From Sulfitobacter noctilucae (GTDB lineage: Bacteria > Pseudomonadota > Alphaproteobacteria > Rhodobacterales > Rhodobacteraceae): 64,000 nucleotides of DNA. The stretch lies in assembly GCF_000622365.1 (NCBI RefSeq), contig NZ_JASC01000005.1:30838-94837 (forward strand), in the 5' to 3' direction. The first letter of the stretch is position 1. The number at the start of each line of letters is the position of its first letter. The notes under the pieces were generated by a model. It searched no databases. It worked only from the letters and a program-made list of their open reading frames with translations, and was not told where the DNA came from. Of the stretch, positions 34,104 through 44,300 are shown piece by piece. Both the position numbers and the translations under genes were made by a program.

Positions 34104-35159
34104 ATGACCCTGACCCGCGATGATGTTCTGAACTGCCTGAAACAAATCAAGGCGCCATCAGGTGTGGATCTGGTCGAAGCCGGATTGGTGCGCGCCCTGA
34201 CAGTCGAAGAGGGCGCTGTGCGGTTTGTCATGGAGGTGGATACACCCGATCCCTTCATGCCCGCAAAGGCACAGGCGGAACAGGAATTGACCAGTTTGGG
34301 TGCGACGTCCGTGTCCATCGTCATGACGACGCACAGCAAACAGACGCCGCCCCCCGATCTGAACGTAGGCCGCAAATCCGAACCTGCGGGGCCTCAAAAG
34401 ATCGCGGGTATCGACAGGATCATCGCTGTGGCCTCTGGCAAGGGGGGCGTCGGAAAGTCGACCGTCGCGTCGAACCTTGCCTGCGCTTTGGCTGCCGAAG
34501 GGCGGCGCGTAGGCCTTCTGGATGCGGACGTCTATGGGCCATCGCAGCCGCGCATGCTTGGCGTTTCCGGTCGCCCGCAAAGCCCGGATGGCAAAATCAT
34601 TCTGCCACTTCGCAACTTCGGCGTCACGATGATGTCGATCGGGCTGATGACCAACGAAGATCAGGCCGTTGTCTGGCGTGGACCGATGTTGATGGGTGCA
34701 TTGCAGCAGATGCTAGGACAGGTGCAATGGGGCGCCTTGGATGTGCTGATTGTGGACCTGCCCCCCGGCACTGGCGATGTGCAAATGACACTGGCACAGA
34801 AGGCCCAGCTTGACGGGGCGATCGTCGTGTCGACGCCGCAGGATGTGGCGCTGCTGGATGCCCGTAAAGGCATAGATATGTTCAATCAGATGGGCACGCC
34901 TGTGATCGGCATGATCGAGAATATGAGCACGCATATCTGCTCGAACTGTGGACATGAGGAGCACGTCTTCGGCCATGGTGGCGTGAAGGCCGAAGCCGAA
35001 AAGCTAGGTGTGCCCTTGTTGGCAGAGATCCCCCTGCATCTTGACATCCGCGTGGCCGCTGATGGCGGCGCACCTATTGTGGTGTCGAAACCGGACAGCC
35101 CGCAGGCGCAGGCATTTCGCACAGTTGCACGCAGCTTGATCGAGGCAAACAAAGCATGA
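34104..35159 (+). CDS. apbC: Mrp/ApbC-type iron-sulfur carrier P-loop ATPase
   Basis: 351 residues. An N-terminal MIP18-like domain (about 1-90, TRDDVLNCLKQIKAPSG) precedes a MinD-like ATPase with SGKGGVGKSTVASNLA near residue 115 and VDLPPGTGDVQMTL. The cluster-binding CxxC is CSNCGHEEHVFGHGG. The family carries and delivers [4Fe-4S] clusters in the cytoplasm. In this operon its likely clients are the FeS-rich formate dehydrogenase proteins. The start directly abuts the preceding stop (no gap). Confidence 0.93.
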   Translation: MTLTRDDVLNCLKQIKAPSGVDLVEAGLVRALTVEEGAVRFVMEVDTPDPFMPAKAQAEQELTSLGATSVSIVMTTHSKQTPPPDLNVGRKSEPAGPQKIAGIDRIIAVASGKGGVGKSTVASNLACALAAEGRRVGLLDADVYGPSQPRMLGVSGRPQSPDGKIILPLRNFGVTMMSIGLMTNEDQAVVWRGPMLMGALQQMLGQVQWGALDVLIVDLPPGTGDVQMTLAQKAQLDGAIVVSTPQDVALLDARKGIDMFNQMGTPVIGMIENMSTHICSNCGHEEHVFGHGGVKAEAEKLGVPLLAEIPLHLDIRVAADGGAPIVVSKPDSPQAQAFRTVARSLIEANKA

Positions 35160-35860
35160 CCACACCCAGCTTTCCACCCTTGTTCAGCGGCTTGGCTGTA
35201 GACGGGCAGGCTGATCCTTTTGACAAAGCCTGTGCAGAGGCGGCGCGGGGCTGCGATGCGGGGTTGGTCGTCTACAAGCTCGACGCAGACTTTCTTCGCG
35301 CGGCGCTGGTTTTTGCACCGGATGTTGCTTTGGAAGATGCGCTGGTGATGATGCCCTTGTGCGGTGTTGGTTTTCAAAATGCACTGGGTGCGCTGGCGCC
35401 CCCGGAAGTGGCCGTGCATCTGGACTGGAACGGGGGTCTGCGTATCAACGGTGCGTCCTGCGGCCACCTGCGCGTTGCGGCGTCTACTGCAGAGCCCCTC
35501 GCCCAGCCCGATTGGCTTGTCGTCGGGTTGGAGCTGCCTTTATGGCCACATAGCGATGATATGGGCGAAACACCGGATCAGACCGCCCTTTATGCCGAAG
35601 GCTGCGCAGATGTGAACGCAGTCGATCTGCTCGAGTCCTGGGTGAAACATACGCTGGTTGGCATCAACACCTGGCTTGAGGGGGGCGCGGGTGCTGTCCA
35701 CAAGGACTGGCGCAGTCTGGCGCATGGCATCGGGGAAGATACACGGCTGGCAGGCCACTCGGGCACCTTTGTAGGTATAGACGAACGGTTCGGCATGCTG
35801 TTGCGGGACACAAAGCAAACGCATCTGATCCCAATGACCCATCTTCTGGAGGGCAACTGA
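35156..35860 (+). CDS. Biotin/lipoate-protein-ligase-like protein (DUF4444-type C-terminus)
   Basis: 234 residues, overlapping the ATPase by 4 bases. The N-terminal part resembles a shortened BPL/LplA fold (FDKACAEAARGCDAGLVVYK, then ALVFAPDVALEDALVMMPLC) with the lysine of the typical GRGR/ARG site not evident. The C-terminal LAGHSGTFVGIDERFGMLLR is the DUF4444-like portion. Such proteins occur beside apbC and formate dehydrogenase in Rhodobacterales. It may be a non-catalytic ligase homologue; substrate unknown. Confidence 0.68.
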   Translation: MTTPSFPPLFSGLAVDGQADPFDKACAEAARGCDAGLVVYKLDADFLRAALVFAPDVALEDALVMMPLCGVGFQNALGALAPPEVAVHLDWNGGLRINGASCGHLRVAASTAEPLAQPDWLVVGLELPLWPHSDDMGETPDQTALYAEGCADVNAVDLLESWVKHTLVGINTWLEGGAGAVHKDWRSLAHGIGEDTRLAGHSGTFVGIDERFGMLLRDTKQTHLIPMTHLLEGN

Positions 35861-35861
35861 C

Positions 35862-36347
35862 ATGATGCTCGCGCGCGCGATCCACTTTGACGAAAGCGAT
35901 ATGAACATCTTTCATTCCCCCGCGCGGACAGGTGAGTGGTGTATTTCTGGCGGTTTTGAATTCTCCAACTGGGGCGAGGCGGATTTGACGGGCAAGGCTC
36001 GTCAGGCCTTTGCAAACGGATGGCTCGGAATCGAGACGTTTGGCAGAGTCAGCGTGGTAGCTGTTACTCAGATCGAACACGTTGAAGTAGACGCTCTTTG
36101 CACATCGCTTGCCCAGCATTTCGTGGATATGTACGGTGCCCCGTCCGTAGATGCCGCGCAGCATGTGGCGCGTGAAGAGATCATGCAGATGTCGGAGATT
36201 TGCGAAGATCAGGCACCCAATACGCTTCTGCTGGTGTCACGGGAATTGACAGAGGCAGGCGTGAGAGAAGCCTTTCGCATTGTCGAACCGCGCGACGCCG
36301 ATCTTGATCAATTCGCGATTCACGGATCACTGGATGATGACGTCTAA
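35862..36347 (+). CDS. Conserved protein of the formate dehydrogenase accessory operon (DUF6505-like)
   Basis: 161 residues, starting 1 base after the ligase-like gene. MNIFHSPARTGEWCISGGFE and FEFSNWGEADLTGKARQAFA are characteristic; the C-terminal half is helical and acidic. I recall the family as DUF6505, from memory only. No catalytic motif visible. Last gene of the plus-strand operon; a 274-base gap follows that holds no recognisable gene. Confidence 0.68.
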   Translation: MMLARAIHFDESDMNIFHSPARTGEWCISGGFEFSNWGEADLTGKARQAFANGWLGIETFGRVSVVAVTQIEHVEVDALCTSLAQHFVDMYGAPSVDAAQHVAREEIMQMSEICEDQAPNTLLLVSRELTEAGVREAFRIVEPRDADLDQFAIHGSLDDDV

Positions 36348-36621
36348 GGCGACCGGGCGGATCAAAGTACCGGCGTTCGGTTAGTAAAATCGTAAGTTTA
36401 TCAGGTTGATAGCGCGTCTGCACAGCAGCAGAGTGCCTTTTTCGCGCTGCAATCGCTCTGAAACGCGATGATTTCAAGGGGTTCAGCCGAACAATTCGAC
36501 CGCAGGCTGTCTCAATGTTTCCTTAAACTGGTCTTTGATTTGTCGCGACCAGAGCTTCCACTTGGCGTTGTATCGTCGATGAAAGATCACCGGCGTTGAT
36601 AGAGCCAAGGAAATGAACGCA

Positions 36622-37587
36622 ATGCGTGTTTTTGTAGTTGATGACGACCCAGTAATGCTGAACATCCTGTCCCAAACCCTGACGGAAGCTGACGGCTATC
36701 ATCTTGAGATGTATACCTCGGCCGAAGCCGGTGTTGAGGCACTGGGTACATCAGAGCACAGCTATGACTGCGTTCTGCTTGATATCATGTTGCCAGGTAT
36801 GGACGGTGTGGAACTTTGCGACATTCTGCGGAAGTCAGACCGCTATGCCGCGACGCCTATCCTGATGATCACCGGCAGCTCCGAAGTTGCGCTGATGTCG
36901 CGCGCCTTTACCGCCGGTGCGACCGATTTCATCAGAAAGCCGTTCAATACGGTTGAGCTGAAAGCGCGGGTTCAGATGGCCGGTCTGCTGAACCAAAGTC
37001 TGGCCGAGAACAGACATACGATGCAGGATCTGAGCGATCAGACAAAAATCCAGTTTGAAGAACCCATTGATCTGGGCCTGGATGGCATGTGCAGCGCTCT
37101 TGCGCTCGAAAACGAATTACTGCGCTACAGAGCCCATTGCTTTGCAATGACGATGTTCAGTTTCAATGTGGTTGGATTGCGCGGCGTCTATCGGTCTGCC
37201 ACGGCCCCGGCGTTCCGTGCGTGTATCGATCTGGTTGCCGCAGCGGCGACAAGCGTTCTGCAAAGCCATAACACACGGTTGTCTTACCTTGGCCAAGGCC
37301 GGTTTGTCGGCGTGATCTTCGACAGACACCGTCACGACAAGCAAACTCTGACTGAGGAACTCAACATCAGACTGGCAGAGATTTGGGATGTCGATACCAC
37401 GGGCATTCCGGTTCCGCTTGAGGTTGTCTTCTCGACAGTTGCAGCACAAAGATTGTGGTCCGGCCACTCGGCCAGTGATGCCTTGCGTACTTTCATCGCG
37501 GTTGCCGATGGGATCAGCGATCTGACTGTTGATGTGGAAGACGACCTGTTTTCACGCCTCAACAAAGAACTGTCGCGCGTGACATAA
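36622..37587 (+). CDS. Response regulator with degenerate GGDEF-like output domain (1)
   Basis: 321 residues from the second of two close ATGs (AAGGAA 9 bases before it; the first, at 36613, abuts that site). The REC domain has acidic pocket DDD near residue 7, phosphoacceptor Asp in YDCVLLDIMLPGMDG and the Lys of FIRKPFN. The C-terminal half keeps the size and strand order of a GGDEF domain, but the signature is LSYLGQGRFVGVIF (GQGRF instead of GGDEF), so cyclase activity is unlikely. It resembles the following response regulator, implying a tandem duplication. Confidence 0.8.
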   Translation: MRVFVVDDDPVMLNILSQTLTEADGYHLEMYTSAEAGVEALGTSEHSYDCVLLDIMLPGMDGVELCDILRKSDRYAATPILMITGSSEVALMSRAFTAGATDFIRKPFNTVELKARVQMAGLLNQSLAENRHTMQDLSDQTKIQFEEPIDLGLDGMCSALALENELLRYRAHCFAMTMFSFNVVGLRGVYRSATAPAFRACIDLVAAAATSVLQSHNTRLSYLGQGRFVGVIFDRHRHDKQTLTEELNIRLAEIWDVDTTGIPVPLEVVFSTVAAQRLWSGHSASDALRTFIAVADGISDLTVDVEDDLFSRLNKELSRVT

Positions 37588-37742
37588 ATCAAGTTGACCT
37601 AACGTCAGAATATAAACAATCCGTAAATTTTTCGCAGAATGTTTCTAATCGCCCCACTTTGGACACCTTTCGACTTCAGGTTGAGAACAACAGACAGGCG
37701 CAAACTAACTTGCACGGAGCTGAAAGTGCATTGGAGAACACT

Positions 37743-38732
37743 ATGAAAATTTTGGCTGTTGATGACGATCCGATCATCCTTGAGCTGCTGACCCAGTTTG
37801 TTAGCCTTACAGGCGAGCACGAGTTGGTAACTTGCCTTTCCGGTCCGGAGGCCCTGGAGGTTGCCGGCGCGGCAACCAAGGAGCCATTTGACTGCTTCTT
37901 GTTCGATATTCAGATGCCCGAGATGGACGGTATCGTCCTGACCCATACGATCCGTGAGATGGCGATGTATTCCGACACGCCGATCCTGATGCTGACCGCG
38001 ATGTCGGACAAACGCTATGTCGACGCAGCATTCGCCGCGGGTGCCACGGATTATGTGACGAAGCCGTTTGAGTTGGCCGATCTCAAGGGCCGGTTGGGTT
38101 TGGTCAGCGGTTTGGTCACCGCACGCAGATCACACACACGCAAGATTTTTGCCGCTCAATCCCTCGCCGCTTCGGCGCTGCCCGAACAGCCCGCGTCCAG
38201 CTTGGAGCTGCACGAGCCTATTTCGATATATGACGTGGACTATGTGATCGACTATTTCGCGATGGAAAATTACGTCGCACAGCTTTCGCGTACGGCCCTT
38301 TTCGGGTCGACCACCTTTGCCTTCACCATCCGTAAGATTGCAGAACACCATCAGGCGATGTCTGCATTCGAGTTCTTCAGCCTTGTGTCCGATGTGTCAG
38401 AGATCATCTCGGACGTATTGGCGGATCATCAGTTTCTGATGTCCTATGCCGGGGGCGGTACCTTTGTCTGCGTTACGGAAAGCGGATGGTCCCCCGACAT
38501 GCCGAAACTGATGGATGCAATCAATCTGGCGCTTTCGCGTACAGAGCTTTTCGACAATGCGGGGCAACAGCTTTACGTGCGCGTCAGCGCGGGCGATGCG
38601 ATCCGCATGATCTGGAAGCCGGAGAGTTTGATCATGGAAACCATCGGCATGGCCCATGCCTCTGCCGAAGCGGCCAGCGAACGGCATGAACGCGCGATGA
38701 ATGACTTTTGGCTGGAAGAGAGACGGGCATGA
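37743..38732 (+). CDS. Response regulator with degenerate GGDEF-like output domain (2)
   Basis: 329 residues from the ATG at 37743 (GGAGAAC upstream). The REC domain has MKILAVDDDPII, Asp in FDCFLFDIQMPEMDGIV and TDYVTKPFE. The output domain reads SYAGGGTFVCVTE where a diguanylate cyclase has RxGGDEF, with a VRVSAGDAIRM strand like the SxGxA of GGDEF folds. Probably a non-catalytic, signalling or binding version. Paralogue of the upstream gene. It overlaps the Hpt gene by 4 bases. Confidence 0.82.
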   Translation: MKILAVDDDPIILELLTQFVSLTGEHELVTCLSGPEALEVAGAATKEPFDCFLFDIQMPEMDGIVLTHTIREMAMYSDTPILMLTAMSDKRYVDAAFAAGATDYVTKPFELADLKGRLGLVSGLVTARRSHTRKIFAAQSLAASALPEQPASSLELHEPISIYDVDYVIDYFAMENYVAQLSRTALFGSTTFAFTIRKIAEHHQAMSAFEFFSLVSDVSEIISDVLADHQFLMSYAGGGTFVCVTESGWSPDMPKLMDAINLALSRTELFDNAGQQLYVRVSAGDAIRMIWKPESLIMETIGMAHASAEAASERHERAMNDFWLEERRA

Positions 38733-39091
38733 AGGATTTAACAGAAGAATTGCCCGGTCTGGAGCGCATTAAACTGCGCTTTCTGGACCTTCTTGAAGAG
38801 CGCAGCAGCATCATCGCCAACTGCACTTTGGCGGCATGGGATACACCCGATGCTGCCGTTGCATCGTCCGAACTGTCACAGGCGCAAAGCATCTTGCACC
38901 AGATCGCTGGAAGTGCGGGATCCCTCGGGTTCGCTGCGCTGGGTCAGAACGCGCGAAAGTGCGAAGAGGCCATTGTGCGTCACCTTGCGGAAGCAGGCCA
39001 GTCAGATGCAAACGTACCTGTTGCAATTATCGATGACCTCGGCCAGTTCGTTTTAATGAGCCAGGATCTGATGAGCCAAGGCGGGCCCTGA
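38729..39091 (+). CDS. Hpt-domain histidine phosphotransfer protein
   Basis: 120 residues, starting in an ATGA overlap with the second response regulator. The Hpt helix LHQIAGSAGSLGFAALGQNA has the phosphorylatable His in the HxxxGSxxxxG pattern. It should relay phosphate between the local hybrid histidine kinase and the response regulators. A terminator follows. Confidence 0.85.
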   Translation: MKDLTEELPGLERIKLRFLDLLEERSSIIANCTLAAWDTPDAAVASSELSQAQSILHQIAGSAGSLGFAALGQNARKCEEAIVRHLAEAGQSDANVPVAIIDDLGQFVLMSQDLMSQGGP

Positions 39092-39122
39092 CGCGTAGAC
39101 AAACAAACCCGTGTCTGAGTTC

Positions 39123-39152
39123 AACACGCTGACTTATTCAGCGTGTTTTTTT
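39123..39152. terminator. Bidirectional terminator between Hpt and REC genes
   Basis: 10-bp perfect stem AACACGCTGA / TCAGCGTGTT with a 5-base loop, followed on the plus strand by seven T. It ends the plus-strand regulator-Hpt operon, and its right half encodes the last codons of the convergent REC gene. Confidence 0.85.
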
Positions 39153-39511
39153 ATGGCATCTTTGATCTGATCCCCAAGCGTCATGGGGTCGAAGGGTTTG
39201 CTGATGACTTCCGCGGCACCTGTCGCAAGCAGCTCTTCAATCTCTGCATGCTGTGCGCGCGCCGTCATAAAGATCGCGGGGATCGTCGCGAAATGGGGCT
39301 TTTCGCGCATCTTTTCCAGTGTCTGACGGCCGGTCATGCCCGGCATCATCATGTCCAACAAAAGGACATCGGGAGTATAGTTTTCGATCTGCGCGAGCGC
39401 GGCCTCTCCCGATATGCATTGCACAATCTCAAATTCGCCCGAAAGGCCCAATGCCATTTCAGCGATTTCGCGAATGTCAGCGTCGTCTTCGACGTGGAGA
39501 AGCTTTATCAT
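39134..39511 (-). CDS. Single-domain response regulator
   Basis: 125 residues, REC only: MIKLLHVEDDADIREIAEMA, phosphoacceptor Asp in DVLLLDMMMPGMTGR, Thr in FMTARAQ and the Lys in VISKPFDP. No output domain, so it probably serves as a phosphate sink, intermediate or protein-binding switch (DivK/CheY-like). It lies 14 bases after the histidine kinase gene on the same strand. Confidence 0.9.
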   Translation of the reverse strand: MIKLLHVEDDADIREIAEMALGLSGEFEIVQCISGEAALAQIENYTPDVLLLDMMMPGMTGRQTLEKMREKPHFATIPAIFMTARAQHAEIEELLATGAAEVISKPFDPMTLGDQIKDAIKKHAE

Positions 39512-39525
39512 TTAAGACCCTTCGT

Positions 39526-41187
39526 TCAGGCGCTTTGTTTGGCGCTCTCGTCATCGGCGTGTGCTGTTTCTGGCAGGGTCTTGGGCAGATTGAAATAGAA
39601 GGTGGTGCCAATACCGACATTGGTTTCAAATCCGATCGTTCCACCCAAACTTTCGACAATCGCACGACAGATGTTGAGCCCCAGTCCGGTGCCGCCCTTG
39701 GACGCACGATCAGAGTTGGTCATATCGGCAAAACGGTCAAAAATCTTGTGCTGCTCGTCCGCGGGAATACCCTGGCCTTTGTCGCCCACTTCGATACGAA
39801 CGCCTTCTTCATCATCCAGAACCCGCAGCGTGATGCTGCTGCCGGGCGTGGAAAATTTGTAGGCGTTCGATAGAAGGTTCGTCAAAACCTGAATGATCCG
39901 GTTCGGATCGGTTTGCATCATCACAGGCGCATCGACGCCCTCTAGAACGGTCTGAACACCAAAACGTTGTTGCAACATGGCATTTGCGGTGTCTGTTTCC
40001 TTCACCAGCGCTGCCAGATCCACTGTTTGAATATCAAAGTCCATCTGTCCGTTCGATATCTTGTCGAGATCTAGAATGTCATTGATGATCAGGATCAACC
40101 GATCCGCATTACGGTGTGCGATTTCCAAAAGCGCCGATGCCTTGTCAGGAAGAGCCCCTGCAGAACCGGAGAGGAGCAGACCCATCGCACCCTTGATCGA
40201 GGTGAGCGGCGAGCGAAGTTCATGGCTGACTGTGGAAATGAACGCTGATTTGCGTTTTTCCTGCTCCAGGTGTTCGGAGATATCGTTGAACAGGATGAGG
40301 TACCGACCCGTTCCGGCGGCACCGGGCAGAAATTTGACCGAGACATCCATCGGCACGCCGAGCAAGGTTGCTTTGAACTCTGTGCTCGATTCCCCATTGT
40401 CGCGCAGCGCGCGGCAGGCGCTCAGAATCTTTTCGATTTCTGTTTCGCGATTAAGGTCGCTTAGATCTTTGGCTTTGTAGTCTGCATCGCTCAGGCACAG
40501 CCGACCCTTGGCCGATCTGTTCATGTAGCTGAACTTTTCGGTCTCGGAATCCACAATCCAGATGTCGTCGCGCAATTCGTTCAGCGTTTCGGCGGTGTGC
40601 CGTTCAGACATCAGTGCGTTGGTTTCAGTGACATCCGTACGGGCGGAAATCGACCCTGCCCATTCGCCGGCCTCATCAAACAGCGGCATGATCGTCGCCT
40701 GGGTGAACACAGAATGCCCGTCTTTGTGCTGCAATCGCGTCTCGCCCTGCCAGGTCTCGCCGCGTCTCAGACAGCTGCGTACCTTGTCCGTCAGGCTTTT
40801 GACCGAGGCATCGTAAAGCACCCGCACCTGCTGGCCGATCAGCTCTTCGCGGGAATATCCGGTGAGTTCAAGCAAGCTATCGTTTACTTCGGTCAGTTCG
40901 TTGTCAGCGTTTACGATATTAATGCATGCGTGCTGGTTCAGCGCATCCAGACGCTGAGACATCGACAGCAGTTTGGTTTCTATTACGCGGTTACATCTTT
41001 GATGCATCAGATATGTGGGCACCAGACTGGCGATTGATACCGCTCCGACCGCGGGAACAACGCTTGCTGCGGCACCTGTCAGCACAGCTGATGTGCCAGC
41101 GTACCATGCAAGAGCAAGCCCGCAGCCACTTAGTGCAACGAGGGGCGCTTTGCTCATATAATTGTATGGTGGCATCTCTTCACCCAT
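39526..41187 (-). CDS. PAS-domain membrane sensor histidine kinase
   Basis: 553 residues. Two N-terminal membrane segments (about 12-50), a coiled region, PAS 1 (NIVNADNELTEVNDSLLELT) and a more divergent PAS 2. The HisKA box is VSHELRSPLTSIKGAMGLL; ATPase motifs are NLLSNAYKFSTPG (N box), GDKGQGIPADEQHKIFDRFA and GGTGLGLNICRAIVESL. Cytoplasmic PAS domains suggest an internal or redox/ligand signal. The downstream REC protein is its likely partner. A second ATG four codons on is an alternative start. Confidence 0.88.
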   Translation of the reverse strand: MGEEMPPYNYMSKAPLVALSGCGLALAWYAGTSAVLTGAAASVVPAVGAVSIASLVPTYLMHQRCNRVIETKLLSMSQRLDALNQHACINIVNADNELTEVNDSLLELTGYSREELIGQQVRVLYDASVKSLTDKVRSCLRRGETWQGETRLQHKDGHSVFTQATIMPLFDEAGEWAGSISARTDVTETNALMSERHTAETLNELRDDIWIVDSETEKFSYMNRSAKGRLCLSDADYKAKDLSDLNRETEIEKILSACRALRDNGESSTEFKATLLGVPMDVSVKFLPGAAGTGRYLILFNDISEHLEQEKRKSAFISTVSHELRSPLTSIKGAMGLLLSGSAGALPDKASALLEIAHRNADRLILIINDILDLDKISNGQMDFDIQTVDLAALVKETDTANAMLQQRFGVQTVLEGVDAPVMMQTDPNRIIQVLTNLLSNAYKFSTPGSSITLRVLDDEEGVRIEVGDKGQGIPADEQHKIFDRFADMTNSDRASKGGTGLGLNICRAIVESLGGTIGFETNVGIGTTFYFNLPKTLPETAHADDESAKQSA

Positions 41188-41323
41188 CTTCGCGTTTTTT
41201 CAGGTCCTCGGGTGCTGACGAGCCAGCATTCCTCGAACGTTCTTCACGAGTTATGAATGGCAATATTGGCACCATTGTGTCCGTCCGGTCCTGATTTTTT
41301 GGCAGTGCGCTTCACTTTCTCTT

Positions 41324-44300
41324 TCAGGATGCGATGGCCGCATGACATTCAACTGCTGATATCAGCGATGCCATGTCTGTTCTGCTTTTTACCATGGAAG
41401 CATAGATTCGAGGATCATGTCGCCGCTCAGCATCAGCTGAAAGCGCAATGATTCTGGCGTGCGGTTGTCGCGTTGCGATGAGGTTCAGCAGAGTCTCGGC
41501 ATCTCCGTCGGGAAGAGACCAATCCAGGATGACAACATCCAAGGAGCAGCTGTTTATTGCGACTTTCGCTGCGCCTAGCGACTTTGCGTGAGTGACGTGC
41601 GCGACCTTCTCAAGTGCGCCCGAGATGACTTCGGCAAAATCACCATCGTCTTCCACGTGCAAAACGGATTGCATTCCGGTTGGCCGGTTTTGCGGACGGG
41701 ACGGGGCGGTGTGCTTGGTCTTTTGCTGGGCCGCCAGCGGGATGGTGAACCAGAACACCGTGATCCCGTCAGCAATGCTCTCGAACCCGATTTGCCCCCC
41801 ATGCCTTAGCACGATCTGGCGGGTGATGTTCAGCCCCAGCCCCGTGCCCCCCTTGGCGCGGGTGTCAGAGCTATCCGCCTGGGAGAAAGCATCGAAAATG
41901 CGCGACCGGAAAGCTTCGGGAACGCCTGGGCCGACGTTCTGGATAAAGACAATCGCCTGATCATCGATGCGCTCGGCTTTGATGACAACATCGCTGGACG
42001 GGTCAGAATACTTGCACGCATTGGAGATTAGGTTGGCAAGCACCTGCTTGGTTCTGCGGGGATCGGCAAAGACGCCAATCGGCTCATCCGGGACATCAAG
42101 TTGCAGAGTGCTTTCATGTGTGACAGCAAACGGCATCATTTCCCGTCCTGCATCTTCGATGATGGTGCCAAGATCACAGTCGCCAAAATCGAAGGTAATC
42201 TTACCTGAAGCAATTTTTTCAAGATCGAGGATGTCGTTGACGATGTCAGTCAGGCGCTCGGCATTGGCACTTGCAATTTGAACCAGTCGGCCATTGGCGG
42301 AGCTGAGGTTCGCACTTGCTGATGCCGTAAGCAGACCCAGCGCGCCTTTGATTGAAGTCAACGGGGTGCGCAACTCGTGGCTTACCGTCGAGACGAATTC
42401 ATTTTTGATCTGGTCCAGTCTTTTCTGTTCCGTAATATCGATGACTTGAGCGATAAAGAAGTTCGTGCCCAGGTTCCTGTCAAACGACCATGAGATGTTC
42501 AGCAACCCCCAGCGCTCGACCTTGCCTGCGCAAATGATACGATGTTCGCCCGTGTAAACGGAGGAGGCATCATCTTTTATCATACGGGTGATGGCTGCGT
42601 AGATCGGTTTGCGATGCTCGTAGGGTATAAGATCCGCAAGCCGCGCATTCTCCAAAAGATCCGTTTCACTTCTGCCGCTCAACTCGCAAAAGGCATCATT
42701 CAGACCGATGAACCTACCCTGATCGTCCATCAAGGCCATGCCGATCGGAGCGCTTGCCAAGACTTGTCGAAAGAGACCCTCGCTGGCTTCAAGCGCGTTG
42801 CGATCCCGTCTGAGGGCCGTCACATCGGTCTGGGTTCCGATCATGCGTGTAGCTTTGCCGGTCTCGTCACGCTCGACGACCACCGCGTCCGACCGCATCC
42901 AGCACCATCCACCATCCCGCGTCTTCAACCGGTATTCCGCAATGGAACGCTGCGTGCGACCCTCGATACAGTCGGTATCCGCCTTGTTCAGGATCTCGAC
43001 GTCATCAGGATGAATGCGGGACAGAAAACTGCGCTGGGTGTCCATGCCGTTGCAACCATCTGTGTACCCCATAATCCGGCACCATGTTTCCGATACTTCC
43101 GAAGTGCCCGTCGTCAAATCTACGTCGAAAACACCGATATCGGCCCCTTGCAGCGCCATATCATAAAGAGCCTTGTTGCTCTTGAGGTCTCGCTGCGCCT
43201 GGTTCTGTTCGGTCAGGTCGCGGATGATAACAGTCGTGGAGGCCGCGCCTTCGCTGTTCATCCAGTCGTTGCGTTGCAGATCAAGCTCGAGCTTGCGCCC
43301 GTCCTTGCGCACCCCGATGGCGTTGTGCGTCTCTGCAGGTTCTGCCAACAAAGTAGCCAGGTTGGCAAACTTCATTCCGGTTATTTCACCGCTGGTAAAA
43401 CCGAAACACTCCAATGCCGCCTGGTTGGCAAAGCGGATGTTGTCCAGCGCGTCGAGCAGCAGAACCGAGGTCACGTCGTTTTGGATGATCGACCGGTTTT
43501 CCTCTTCCCTCTCCGCCACCTGCTGCCCTCGCAGCCTCGCTATCTCGCGAAGTGCCGTTGATTTCAAATGAAAATTGCGCAGCACTGTAACAAGAAAAGC
43601 TGTAAACGCGAGCCCGGAGAAGAGAATTAAGAGGGGCTGGTAGGAGACGAAGGAGCGGTCGAAAGCGGGCGTGCTGGAAAAAAGAAGCGTCCACGTCCGG
43701 CCAAATCTGTTCAGTTGAAAGGTCGCCGAGTGGTCGCCAATTTCACTGCCTTCTTGCAGACTACTAAAGACCTGGGTTCCGTTCTCAACGGAGGTCCCAT
43801 CATAAACACTCAAATCGTAATTGGATCCATGGCTTGAGGTCAGACCGCTGATTAGCCTGTCGGATACAAAGCCTGCACTCACCCAGCCTTTGAATTGATC
43901 CTCACTGTTTATCTCGTCGGGATCGAATACAGGGGCAATAAGAACAAACCCCGGCAGCCGCTTGTCGTTTACCACAAGGCTGACCGGCGGCGTCATCTGC
44001 GGCGATCTTGTCGCTTTCGCCTGCTCCAGAACCTCGACACGATCTTGCGTAAAAGAAAGATCAAGCCCGATCGCCCCGCTGTTCGTTGCTTTGGGCTCGA
44101 CGTACTTCAGAATATAATGCATTTCGCTGTCGGTACGAAGTTTGACATCGAAATCGGTCCGGCCTTCATCGCGCATCTGCTCGACAAATGCATCCAGTTC
44201 CGCATCGGGCACATCAATAATCAGACCCAGCCCACCAATGTTCGGCAGCTGTTTCTCCAGCTTCAGACTATCGACATAGGTTGCGAAACTGTCGGCATCG

